From NCBI GenBank assembly GCA_013368315.1, contig JAACJM010000007.1:992001-1056000 (forward strand): 64,000 bases of DNA, written 5' to 3'. The notes beneath the pieces are model-generated. The model worked only from the letters and a program-made list of their open reading frames with translations. It was not told the DNA's origin and did no database searches. The position numbers were made by a program, and so were the translations under genes. Numbering within the stretch: position 1 is the first letter of the stretch; the number at the start of each line of letters is the position of its first letter. Below, piece after piece: positions 1 through 10,828 of the stretch. Source of the DNA: Tetrapyrgos nigripes (lineage: Eukaryota; Basidiomycota; Agaricomycetes; Agaricales; Campanellaceae).

Positions 1-2368
1 TTTCGGCTGGAACTTTCGTGTAGGTACTCTCCTACCATTGTTTCTCGTGTAACTGACTTTCTTCGTCCTTCTTGCTCATCTTCCCAACTTCGGCATCTCT
101 ACATCCTCTCTCATCACCTTCATCCACCAGTGGTGCCCTCGGTCAAGCCTTCACCTCTGACAGATTCGGCCGTCGCGGTACAATTCTCATCTGGGCAGCA
201 ATTTTCACCATAGGCACGGCTATTCAGACTGGTACAGACAGAAGCATAGTACAGATCTCTATTGGAAGGTTTATCGCGGGGTTGGGTGTTGGTGCTATGA
301 GTGGTGAGTTTTCCGTTGCCATTTCCAAATTCTATCCGGCCTTTCTGGATTTTTTCCCTTCTTTTTCCCACTCTTTGCGCTATCCCTTTTGGGAGAACTT
401 CGGACATGTCTCCAGGTATTTGTGTGTAGATCCTTGATGGATATGTGGATACGTGAAAATGCGGTCGCGTTGTGGAGGTCGTCGCTGTTTTGCTGCTTGC
501 TTTTGGATATGTGTGGTGGTACTTGGGTCGTTGGCGCTAGTGTATCTGGATTTCGGATCTTGGTTTGGCTCTTTTCTTCTTCCTTCCTTGACTCTACTCG
601 TTCCTGTCCCAAATGACAGAGCTAACGGTTATCTTGTTCTCCCTCCTTCATTCTAGCCATCGTCCCTCTCTACAATGGTGAAACAGCTCCCAAGGCTCTT
701 CGTGGCACTCTCCTTGTGCTTTACCAGCTGCAAATTATCGTTGGGTGCGTTTTTTTCATCCGTATATTATATATCATATCATCCACTTTCAGTCTGTTCT
801 ACTTTTTTGCCCTCACGCATCGGTCCTGACGCTGTTTGTCCTTCACTATGTACATAGCATCTTCATCTCCTACATCATCGACCTTGGCACCCATTCTATT
901 AACAATTCCGCATCTTGGCGTATTCCTGTCGGGCTTCAGATGCTTTGGGGGTTGATTTTGTTGTCTGGATTGTTCTTCTTGCCGGAGTCACCGTAAGTTG
1001 TATTTTTCGCGCATACAATCCCATACCTGGGTTAGCTGACGCTCTTTTCCCTTTCCTTCTCGTTCTCTGTTGTTTTCTTCGTCCTTTGCCTACCCACAAA
1101 CCCCTTCAAATCCTAGTCGTCACCTCCTCGGCACCGGCAAACGTGACGAAGCTCGCGCCGTCATCGCGGAACTCAACTCTGTGCCTCTTGATGACCCTCT
1201 CGTCGACGAAACCGTAGACGAATTGCAATACGCCATAAACGCTGAAAACGAGGGAGGTCAAGTCGGCTGGGCGGAATGTTTCTCGACTAGGAACATGCTT
1301 TGGAAGCGAACGGCGAATGGGATGATGTTACAGTTTATTCAACAGTTGAATGGGCAGAACTTTTATTATTATTATGGGGATACGTTTTTCAAGAGTGCGG
1401 GGACTGAGTGAGTTGGAGGTTTCTTTTTTATGTTTGGAAGCAGTTTTCTGATTGGCGTATTTGGTGTGGATTATAATAGGCTGTCGCCGTATGTTATCCA
1501 GACCATCCTCGGAGCTGTGTCTGTTGCTGGGACTGTTCCTGCTTTGGTGATTGTCTCGGTCTCCTAGGCCCATCTTTTGTTTCTGACTGAGGGGTTATTC
1601 ATAGTACCTAATCGAAACTTGGGGCCGTCGTCGCTCCCTTCTAACCGGGTCCATAATGGAAGCCGTTTGTGCTATCATCGTGCGTCCCGTCCCCTCTCTC
1701 ACCTAGTCTTAATACCTACGTGGCTTACTTCGCTTATTGCTTATCCAGGCCGGCCTCGTAGGCCACTTCACCCTCGCACCCAAAGGTACACCTTCCGACC
1801 AACTAACACCTTCGCAAAAATCTGGAGGAGACACGCTTATCGCATTCGCCGTCCTTCATGTGTTTTCGTTCTCGGTATTTTGGGGACCAGTTCCCTGGGT
1901 GTATTTGGGCGAATCGTTCCCGCTAAGGGTGAGGCCTAAAGCCATCGCATTGGGAAGCGCGACAAATTGGCTTTGGAACTTTTTATTGAGTTTCTTTGCG
2001 CCGAGGATTGCTGATGAGTGAGTGTTTTGTTTATTTTTTTTTGTGTGTTGGTTTTTTGAAACGTTCGCTGACGGCGTGGCGTTTTCTTTTTTTCTTTTCC
2101 TTCTTGCGTTTTTCTCGCGTTTCATAGCATCGGTCCCCTCATCCTCATGATCTTCTTCGGCATGCTTGTCTTTGGGTTCGTCTACGTCTACCTCGCTATT
2201 CCCGAAACCAAGGGTCTTTCGTTGGAAGAAGTAGACGAGATGTACGTTGCTGGGATTAAACCTTGGCATAGTTCGACTTGGAAGCCTCATAGGGGCGAAG
2301 AAGCGCATGAAAAGGTTGCTCGTGCACATGAGCATAAGGAGGATCATGTTGAGAAGGGGAGTGTTTGA
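1..2368 (+). CDS. MFS hexose transporter copy T1, 5'-partial
   Basis: Sugar-porter family major facilitator, expected in the plasma membrane for monosaccharide uptake. The gene is cut by the window edge. By comparison with the full copy at 40894-43157 the exons are <1-19, 131-303, 657-744, 858-992, 1117-1407, 1480-1546, 1605-1679, 1749-2017 and 2128-2368, all in phase. Visible motifs are SDRFGRRGT after TM2, [38 protein letters not shown], the loop [10 protein letters not shown], and the C-terminal [15 protein letters not shown]. The tail is acidic/His-rich and differs from the other copies. Intron 304-656 is 353 nt, against about 80 nt at the same place in the paralogs. Family call is firm; the exact sugar is not inferable. 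Confidence 0.93.
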
Positions 2369-2742
2369 GTGTTACATTGAGAGTTGAGATGTAGAGCAGG
2401 TCGGGAAGGAGTATGTGCGTGTGTTGACGGTGGGGATGGTGCCGATTTAATGAGTAGGAATAACAATTGACGAGCACGAGCCGGGTAAAATGCGGTGAAT
2501 GATTGGTTGGATTATCTCAGTAAACTCTGGATATGTAGAATATGTAGAGTGGTCTGTTGTACGATTTATACGTCTTTTTTTCAAGAATTTTACGGATTTC
2601 ATAGCTCTCAAGCGGATGCTGCGACTTCTGTTCTTTCTAAGGCTTTCGCTCGAATGTAAGTGGCAGGTTATTGGTGGTGTTTGATTAGGGACACCGCGAA
2701 TAGGGGGAACTTCGCACGGTCACTAGTCTGAACCAACGCGCA
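2369..2742. other. Intergenic, no gene seen
   Basis: Downstream region of T1. Short open frames only; no recognisable domain or RNA. Confidence 0.6.
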
Positions 2743-2994
2743 TTAATATTTCTTTACCTCCTCTGGCTCGACTTGTCCTCCTGACTCATTGATCTCAGCT
2801 GGAACAGTTGTCTTGGTCTCTTGTTCGTAAAAGGGGAAAGAGGGGAAGGGTCTCACCTGGGATTCCAATGGCTCGACTTGTCCTCCTGACTGATTGATTT
2901 CAGCTGGAACAGCTGTCTTGGTCTCTTGTTCGTAAAAGGGGAAGGAGGGGAACTCACCTGAAGGCCCCACCGTCGGATTCCAAGTCTGATACAT
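2743..2994 (-). repeat. Two-unit 105-bp tandem repeat with coding or exon-like potential
   Basis: Two units start at 2765 and 2870 (period 105, about 83 nt closely matched with few differences). The minus strand is open for 83 codons and gives a peptide with two near-identical blocks (FPSFPFYEQETKT then VPAEIN.SGGQVEP). Each unit also carries, on the minus strand, a consensus splice donor CAG|GTGAG and an AG acceptor before TCAGGAGG. It may therefore be a duplicated exon-intron unit rather than a repeated peptide. There is no signal peptide and no recognised family. Confidence 0.55.
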
Positions 2995-3277
2995 CCGAGA
3001 AAAAAGTGATTAGAGGAAAAGCCCGGGGCCGGGGCCGATCACCATTTAGTTCTTGCAGATTGCCCGGGAACCCAGGAGTCCGAGACATGTGTAGGGGACA
3101 GAGTACAGGACACCTCATAGCGTATGAAACAGGGTAGAGTATTGGTTCTACGTAGTACAGTACTGTTAGTGGCTAGAGGAGCTGCGAGCACGTGTATCAG
3201 TGTAAATACATTGAGTCCTTTGCCAAACAACGCGTCAACGCGTCATCGCATCACCACCTGCCGTCCTCGCCCCTTAT
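2995..3277. other. Intergenic, no gene seen
   Basis: Short spacer between the tandem repeat and the KDZ-associated fragment; no feature recognised. Confidence 0.5.
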
Positions 3278-3700
3278 GGTCTCCTTGGGAGATCTGGTCC
3301 GTACGCTGTCTGGAGCATCCATAGACATCTCCAAAATACTTGTTTCTCAACTTATTGTGTTCGTCCTCCTAAGCTGTCGCCTCAACTTGAAGAACATTCT
3401 CGCAATCTGGCCTTCATGGCAACCGCCTAGCGAAACCCTGCCCATTTTACCTGATGAGACTATCGCGTTTCTGCAGAGTGGATGTGAAATGAAATACAAG
3501 GTCGTGGAGGGCCTTTGGAATGCTGTAAAGGAAGCTGTATGGAAAGAGGATTGTATGTTGCGAAGCATCAAGGATGACAATGCCTTGCAGAGAATGTTCA
3601 GAGAACTTGCCTTAAGTGGGCCAGCAAAGCTCTCGCTGGCATGTACAAATCCAACGGGCATTATTTTTTCATTCCTCATTAGAAAAAGTAAAAGTATAGA
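3278..3700 (+). pseudogene. N-terminal fragment of a KDZ-associated CxC5/CxC6-type protein
   Basis: An open frame from the ATG at 3278 reads like the N-terminus of the cysteine-cluster proteins that accompany KDZ (Kyakuja-Dileera-Zisupton) transposons in agaricomycetes. It has a hydrophobic helical start, then ILPDETIAFLQSG and LWNAVKEAVWKED, matching the usual pattern of a proline/leucine segment followed by an 'LW..K..VW' helix. Similarity ends near 3690. The cysteine clusters expected next appear only at about 7.78 kb on the same strand, so the gene seems split by about 4 kb of foreign sequence. Recognition is from memory of the family and not from a search. Confidence 0.55.
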
Positions 3701-4026
3701 ACTTAACACACTTGTTGTCTGGCCTGTGGCTGACTCCTCATGCATTAGTAGTTACTACATAGTAAGAGGATATAGTAAAAGTATGTGTCATCATATTCTT
3801 CTGAGGGAACTTTGCTGAAATATGTGAAAGAAAAAACAAGAGAGAAAAAAGAGATGAAGGAGGCAGAGAGTCCAAAATTAGATTAATGATGACATAGTTC
3901 AATGGACCTCTTTGAACTGTTAGATAAGCTAGAGGGCCACAAAACAATTGATTTGATGCAGCAAAGTAAATACGAATACAAGACTCGGAGGCTACAGAGA
4001 TTACAGAGATTAGTTCTAAACTGAGG

Positions 4027-4723
4027 AGTCTGAGTCCTGACCAAGGGGGAGGGAAAATTTAGCCGAGTGATATAGGGCTAGTTCAGGGTTCAGCCCAAGA
4101 TCCTCTTAAAATTTTTTCTCATGTCAGAAAATTTTAGTACTTCAGTACCATTTTCGATGGTAAATTTGAGTCTGCAAGAGCGAGTACTGGTACTGAGTGC
4201 CATGTCAAACACTCCCAGTAACATGCCTGAGCTTCCACAGGTGAATAAAAGTACTAATACTGTGTACAAAGCAATGTCATGAGTTATAGGATTCGGGTAT
4301 GTATCTGTGGAGAGCAAATCAGTGAAGAAGAGGCCTCAGATCCTCAAAACCATGGCATTGCTTGCCAAAGAAAGGCTGCGAGACCAATGTGAGACAATAT
4401 TTGTGAGTGCTAGCCCTGTCATGAGACAGTTGAAGGTTGGATACTGATGTTTTCAAAAAGTACTATTTGGCATGTGTAGGGCTCGCATATCCCTCCAACA
4501 GATGGGAATGTGAGGCTTGCGCAAAGCAGAAACGTGCTTGATGGTAGCGGGAGGTTGAAGTGACTTATTTGGGCGGATAATGCGCACATGTGCTTACAAA
4601 TATCTTCTATATATAGTATATTCCCACGAGGGTGTTAGTTGGTTCAGCTGTTGGAGATGTTAAAAAATTTTCTGGCCCTATATCCTTAATTATTTTTCTC
4701 CGTCCCCCTGGGTCCTGACTCAA
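4027..4723. repeat. Short TIR element (MITE-like), imperfect
   Basis: The sequence at 4027-4079 (GAGTCCTGACCAAGGGGGAG onward, ending ATATAGGGC) is matched by the reverse complement of 4663-4723 (GAGTCAGGACCCAGGGGGAC onward, also ATATAGGGC), at roughly three quarters identity by eye. About 700 bp lie between the outer ends. No target-site duplication could be fixed. Confidence 0.4.
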
Positions 4724-7220
4724 CACCAGAGCCAAAGAGGGTAGTGTCAAACAAAGCCAAACCACTGCTTAATGTGAACTGGGGCCTGTAGACGCGGAGG
4801 TGCCAAACAAACCCAAACCACCGCTTAAATGGCGAAAAAGGTCCAATAAAGTACGAACCTCATTACATTCGGATTCATAACATGGCGGTCGCCTATATTG
4901 TGCATGTCTATATACTTGATATCTGCCTGGGCCTCACCCAATCAATCTCTTATAGCATCGCCTATCAGCCTATGGCCTCCAACCGACATGTGTATCAATC
5001 TGGACTGCACATATGTCAACGCGAACAAAAAGATCAAACTTCAAGGGCTGGTAGAGCACAAAGGAATCCTTTATACAAAGGAGAGAGGTGCTATACCTAT
5101 ATGTACCAACACCCAAAGACACAGCGATTATATAAAATCATAGGATGAACCTTACGAGCTTGTTTATAAAAATCATAGGATAATCTTAAGGTTAGCTTTT
5201 TATAAAACCACTGCCAATTAACCTACCACTACAATGCACATTCAGCTGACTAGATCTCTGGGCTGAGAGCTATGGACTGAGGTCCATAGCTCTTGAGGCT
5301 CCTCAGCTTGGCTTTGGACGGTAATTTGGCTTGGACGGCCACTTTCCAAATCAAGCACCCATATTACATATTACACTTTAGTAGTACAGTATTGGCTGGT
5401 TGTACCGCCGTCGACTAATAGTGACGCTTGCATTAGGGCTGGTCAGGGTCAGGCACAGACATTATTATTTGTTATGTATAATACCGGTACCATATGCCCT
5501 AGTCCTCAGCCGCCTCCAGTCTCTTCATCCTCTTCATTGTCAAAACACTCCGGGAGAGTTGGCTCATGTTCCTCCTCGCTACTCGCATGAGGCCAGGGGC
5601 ATGGTGGGGATTGTTGCTGTAGTGTGCTGTGTCATATGTATGCTTTGTAGATGTTGTATGCTGGACGCTAAGCATTGGAAAGTCAGCCAAGTAAATGTAG
5701 AGAGAAAAGTAATGAAAAGACACACCCATGACCATTATGCCTCGCAGTGCCCAAATGCATCCATAGCCTGGACTCCCTCCCTATATCTATGACAGGCTTA
5801 GACCCACTCCCATCATTAACCCTGTGCTCTGGGTGCTCCTTCACCCATTTAATCAACTCCCCTTCTCCAGGATTACTTCCCCCAAACAGGACAATTCCAT
5901 CATACAAGGGGCGACAATCAAGTGGCAATGGCTGATAGAAAAGAGTGTGTTGTTTGGGACAAAGGCGCCATATGTGTTACGAAGAGATTTGCAACAGGAG
6001 AATGCCAGTGGAGGTATGGAGGTACATATGAGTAGTGCAGTGTAAAAGTTGATGTCCATGCAAGGCCAAGCATGCTGGAGGCGGTATCTTGAATGAGAGA
6101 GGTCCTCTATACAACTGGATCTCCATTGTTGTCCTTCATGGAAGCAGGAGAAGAGTGGCAGGGATGCCCAAGGGATGTGCTGGCGGCTCAATGTTTGATG
6201 ACGCGTCCTCAAATTAGCATTGAATTAGCGTTGAATTAGCGTCGAACAGTTCTTCCCACGCATTTTGTGGGCGCTTAGTATGCTATTTTGAGCTTTGCTT
6301 CGACTCATGTGGTACCTACAGAGTGTTTTAAGCCTCAGAGAGGTTCGGGATAGGGCCAAAGTATGTATGAGCACTGCCAGAATATTTCTTGAAGCTATTG
6401 GTTGAGTAATGTGCAATATACTTGCCAATTAATGTAAAACAGTCATAAAATGGTTAATAACGGGGTATGATGTAGTAATCTTAAAATCACCAAAAAATGG
6501 GGAAATGCTGTAAATAACATATAAAAGAGTGATTGGAAGGTATCCAGCCATATCATGGACATCTGAGATTGATAGAGCCTTGAAAGCACTTTGGGATGCA
6601 AAAACCGCAAAAAAGTGATAATCCAAAGACTCAAAAGCATACATTACTTGCCCGATTCATCTGCATATATTGACACTTGGTACCAAGACCCAGAGCTGAG
6701 TCCATATACATTTATTTTGGAGCTCTGGGTGTGATCTAACTGGTTCATCCAAGTCAGAATGATCATACACTGTGAATGATTATTGATTTAATGTCGAACT
6801 ATTCATGTGGCAACCTTGGCTTGAGTTTTTTTCTTCACATTGGACACCATTTAGGGTGTAGCAGGCACCATGCATTTATCCATATGCATATATTTGGGGA
6901 GAATATGCGATGATGGCGCACGGAGCGAAAAAGGGACCATGCCCGACCTGACCCCAATTCCTGTGGGAACCGATGCTAGCTACAGATTTCCAATAATTAT
7001 AAATCCTAGTGGGTACTCTTAATCATATCCTCTTTCGCTGGGTACGATGATAACCTCTGGAGGTCCAGTAATGTTATAATGTTATTATCTAGGTGGGTGC
7101 CCAAGTAGGATGGAAATTCCCAGGATGTGGTGCTCCCTGCTGACAGCATCCTTTCGCCAAACCCTCTCTGTTTGCTTATGTACCATTTACAGATTGTATG
7201 CATGTAATTCATTTCAATAA

Positions 7221-7500
7221 TACAGAAGTGGGGCAATATATATAGTAGCAATGGCGGACATGCAAGGAGGGCGGAAATATTCCCATGCAGGGATCATCCC
7301 GAGCCTAAGTGCTTTCCAAATATCCCAGACCAGCATTCTTACAGTAGACCTAAAAGCAAGCTCAGTTGAGCTCATGTACCATTACTGACTTATGTACTAA
7401 TGCAATTTGCAGGTAGTGTGGCAATATATATAGCAAAAATGGCGCTGTGGCAGGCACAAGCAGGGCAGAAATGTTCCCATGCACAGAATAGCCCGAGCCC
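7221..7500. repeat. Diverged direct repeat, two units about 188 bp apart
   Basis: 7221-7302 and 7410-7500 share GGCAATATATATAG, ATGGCG, GGGCGGAAAT/GGGCAGAAAT, TTCCCATGCA and CCCGAGCC in the same order. Probably part of an old transposon end; there is no coding signal. Confidence 0.5.
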
Positions 7501-7774
7501 ACGCGTATCCCGAATAACCTGAGCCAGCCCAGGGATTTCCAAAAAATCTGATGGCAGCCTGGTGCTGAGCTACACCTAAGATGGCATCTTCTGAGAGGCA
7601 GGATGCTGGTCCATGAGCTAGACCGCTGAAAAAGGCAGGTCGCTTACAAAGGCACTCCAGTCACATGTGGCCAAGGTTCAACCGTCGCTTTTTATAAAGG
7701 AGCTTCTAAGGTTATAACCCTGATATTTTGTAAAACTTTTATAAAAAAACTGTGTCCTGGCTTGGTACCAATCA

Positions 7775-9060
7775 GATAACATGTGAAGGTACACAGTTGT
7801 CTTCCTATGAATTAACTGCCATGATGAACAATCAATCCCAGGCTGTCGAGTTGTCTATCACCACAGCTACTATGTGATAACTGATCCAGAGACACAAGAA
7901 TGAAGATGTGTATATTATGATTCCTATGACAATGGACAATTCCTGCCAAATGTACTTCAAGTTGCCACTCATCATTTCATCAAAGTTAGCCTCACAACAA
8001 TGTGGAGATACAGTATGTTATTTTCATGGTAAGGATAAGTTCAGGCTTGTGCACCCCTTCTCTAATCTCCATTTATTTTAGGACATCTGCAGCTAGCTGC
8101 ATCCAAACCTATTCAGCTTGCAACACATATGCCAATGTACCATTTTCTTGGGCTATCAAACCCCTTCTTCAGACCGAATATGTTTATGACTCATTCAAAA
8201 TCCTTTCCCTTCTTGACTTCCACCACTCATGAGGTTCTCTGCTCAAAGTCCTGCAGAATACTGATCAAGTTCATCGGTTTGATGTGGCCATGGAAGAAGT
8301 GAATGATGTTATCTGTTTTCAAGGTCAACCTGAGCTTGAGCATTGATGTAATAGATGTGTCCAAAGATTTTTTAAGGATGGCAGAGGTATGTTCATGTCA
8401 TTATATCTCAGGACATGCATTTAATTTGTCTACTACAGATTTGGAGGTATTTGCAGTCATGTGCGATGGAGTCACTGTTGGACAACCTACCTGTGGTGTT
8501 CCACATTGCAAAGGGCAACTCTCGTCAACAAAGATGTCTTTTTGCAATGCCCACATGTCTGAGGAGAAACAGTGTCATATTACTGGCTGCTGAGCTCCAG
8601 TCACACCAGGGTCCAAGTCATGTGCAAATGTCAAGCATAAAGCTGCAGAGAAATGATACCACGAAGTTGGCCAATCTACTTTTCTTCTCAAACAACGGTC
8701 GGAGTGTGCATGCCAAGCATATAAGGAGATGGATGTCATATGGGATGCAGAAGCTGATTTGGACACAGGTAGTAGTTTGATGTTTGAAGTAGTTAATCAG
8801 GGAAGGAAGAAGAGTATTTGGGTGCAGTTTGGTAGGAAGCGCACACATAATGAACAGCTGATCATCAGTCCATGTGGCATGAAACTATCTTGCAAGATGT
8901 TCTTCCACTCTGAAGCCTTTTCACTTGTTGTGGTGAGTACATGTGTTGTCTCCAAGTCTTTTGTATCATTTGCTTAATCAACATAGAACTTCTGCAAGGA
9001 CACATTCACTGATCACCGTAAACCTGACCATTTTATCTATGATACAAACTGCATCCTCTC
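7775..9060 (+). pseudogene. C-terminal part of a KDZ-associated CxC5/CxC6 zinc-cluster protein
   Basis: Conceptual pieces in order: CRVVYHHSYYV (7836-7868) then THHFIK (CxC5-like), TSAASCIQTYSACN, RFDVAMEEVNDV, DGVTVGQPTCGVPHCKGQ (from 8467), FCNAHMSEEKQCHITGC (ends 8593), PVTPGSKSC.NVKHKAAEK, QFGRKRTHNEQLIISPCGM (from 8827) and TDHRKPDHFIYDTNC (to about 9050). This is the characteristic CxC6 layout ending before a KDZ transposase. A TGA at about 7903, a stop after HKAAEK and several frame changes argue for decay, although some breaks could be introns. No KDZ transposase follows on this strand. Confidence 0.7.
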
Positions 9061-9510
9061 AAAGCCTGTAGAAAACGTTTGCAAACAGAAATGTCGGCAT
9101 TCTGCCACCTCTTCAACTGATCATAGAACGTAGACCACTTCTTGCTCCAGAGAACACCAGGAAATGTAGCCTCAAAAGCATGCAGCTTGCCTCCATTCTT
9201 TTTCCCTTGAACACCAAAGACCACAGCCATGTAAACACTGGCCTGGGTCCTCGATGTGGTTTTCCTCTTCACCCGAAGATATCTCGATGACATCTGTTTC
9301 CAAATTCTCTACTTTGATGACTGGAGAAGGCAAGCGACACTCTACCTTCATGACTACCTTGGATGACAATGAAGATGACCGAGACTTCATAACAGTTTTA
9401 GATGACGACAAAGACTTAGAGGGCATACGAGAAGAGGATGACTTGGATGGGGCACGAGAAGTGGTGGTGATGATGGTAGATGACAACAATGACGAAGACT
9501 TGGAGGGCAC
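9033..9510 (-). other. Ser/Lys-rich open frames, unresolved
   Basis: Two overlapping minus-strand frames (9510-9172 and 9293-9033). The first is a low-complexity Ser/Lys stretch followed by DVIEISSGEEE, which resembles a nuclear acidic or SUMO-interaction-like patch. The second contains VYMAVVFGVQGKKNGGKL and a Trp-rich helix. They could be two parts of one spliced or frameshifted gene remnant. No family recognised. Confidence 0.25.
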
Positions 9511-9521
9511 ATGAGAAGAAG

Positions 9522-9665
9522 ACGGCTATGGTGTTCAAAGTATTAAAAAAATAAAATACCAAGTTGGCGAGATGTGGCCAAGTTGCACGTTGAGTGACAT
9601 CCGAGTTCAAAGCAAGCCTACTGAATTTGAAAGGTGCTTGGGCTCAAGTTTACTGAGTTCAGTTT
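9522..9665 (-). repeat. Dispersed repeat, inverted relative to 30522-30690
   Basis: The reverse complement of this stretch matches 30522-30690 in order: AACTTGAGCCCAAGCACCTT, GTAGGCTTGCTTTG, AACTCGGA, GTGCAACT, CCACATCTC, GGTATTTTATTTTTTTAA, CTTTGAACACCATA. Probably the end region of an old transposon family. Confidence 0.7.
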
Positions 9666-10820
9666 ACTGGTTTTCAGAGTTGCAAAGTTGACTGATTTCT
9701 CACTTCTTCCTCCTTCTCCAGTACTCAGTAAAAGTATTACTGTACTGATATCAGATCAACATGCAGCATACTGGTAAGTAGCTAATGGATAGAGACTACA
9801 CTAAAATAGCATAAACCCATACATATGTACATGTACTGTTCCAACATGCTGCCCTACCCACTGCATTCCCCTACCCTCAGCCATATCTACTGGGGTTGGG
9901 CTACACGAATGAAAGCCATCAACGAGGGATAAAAAAATAACACACAACAATCACTCACCGGAACCCATTAACACCCAATGGCCATCATAGTACAATGGTC
10001 ACCTTGATGAGCATATTCACTGAAAACTCACCAACGAGCATATATCCATCAATCGTTAACATGAATCAGGCTCTGCTAAAACTAAAAAGCAGAAGTGAGT
10101 AGAGGAGGGATAGAACAACATATAAGTAAAGCAAAAAAGAACTTACCTAGATCCTTGGCGCAGACAGCTTCCATTCCACTACCTACTAGCATTCCATTTG
10201 CTTCCGGATCCTAATAAGAGGCCACAAACCCCTCTTCACGCAGATTTATCTTCTATAACACATGTGACATGTGGTAGGCTACTGGCCCAATGTGTTGTGC
10301 AAGGACAGAGATGAGAACGGCATGTGAACCCCATCAGCGTTATCTCGCTATAGAGGCAAGGTAAAAAATTCCAAAATTGGGAGGACGTTGGTCAATGGAG
10401 GGGTGGAGAAGAATGGGGGTCCGCTGTACTGCTATGGTTCTGAGTTTGTAGAAGTGAGAAAGGTGCAAAGCCATGTGTTGATAGAGGGGAAGGCAACATG
10501 AGTATACAGAGGCAGGGTGGGGATGAGGTGGAGAGAGGGGGAGGGAAGTGGAGGGGACGCATTGAGGGAGATGAAGGGCTATTCAGAGAGATGTTATGTG
10601 GCAGCCAAAGCCAAGCTGAAATGGTCATTTTACATCACATGCTCACACACGTGGTCATGCGTCTCCTTCCCATCATCTCAAACTCCCTTTTTGACGATTT
10701 AGCAGAGTGGATTTCTATAAAGAGACATTTAAAAGAGACATAAAAAAGCCCAGGAGCCTCAAAGGGAATTTTGGGCATTATATGTGGTCTGAACTTGGAA
10801 AGTTGAAAAACTTTCGCAGA
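9666..10820. other. Intergenic, TE-derived, no gene seen
   Basis: Short overlapping frames on both strands only; nothing recognisable. Immediately left of the hAT target site. Confidence 0.5.
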
Positions 10821-10828
10821 GTCAGTCA
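10821..10828. repeat. hAT target-site duplication, left copy (gtcagtca)
   Basis: Eight bases identical to 15490-15497; directly abuts the left hAT terminus CAGTGTTGCC. Confidence 0.9.

Larger units (their letters stand above)
3701..7774. other. Insertion-rich DNA splitting the KDZ-associated gene
   Basis: About 4 kb without a convincing gene. It contains an imperfect inverted-repeat element (4027-4723), a doubled 28-bp motif (CAAACAAAGCCAAACCACTG near 4750 and a variant near 4802), possible TTTATAAA-rich inverted ends near 5160-5210 and 7690-7745, a triple ATTAGC-type motif near 6215-6240, and a direct repeat at 7221-7500. Minus-strand frames at 5683-6212 and 6225-6644 are open but match nothing I know. 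Confidence 0.45.
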
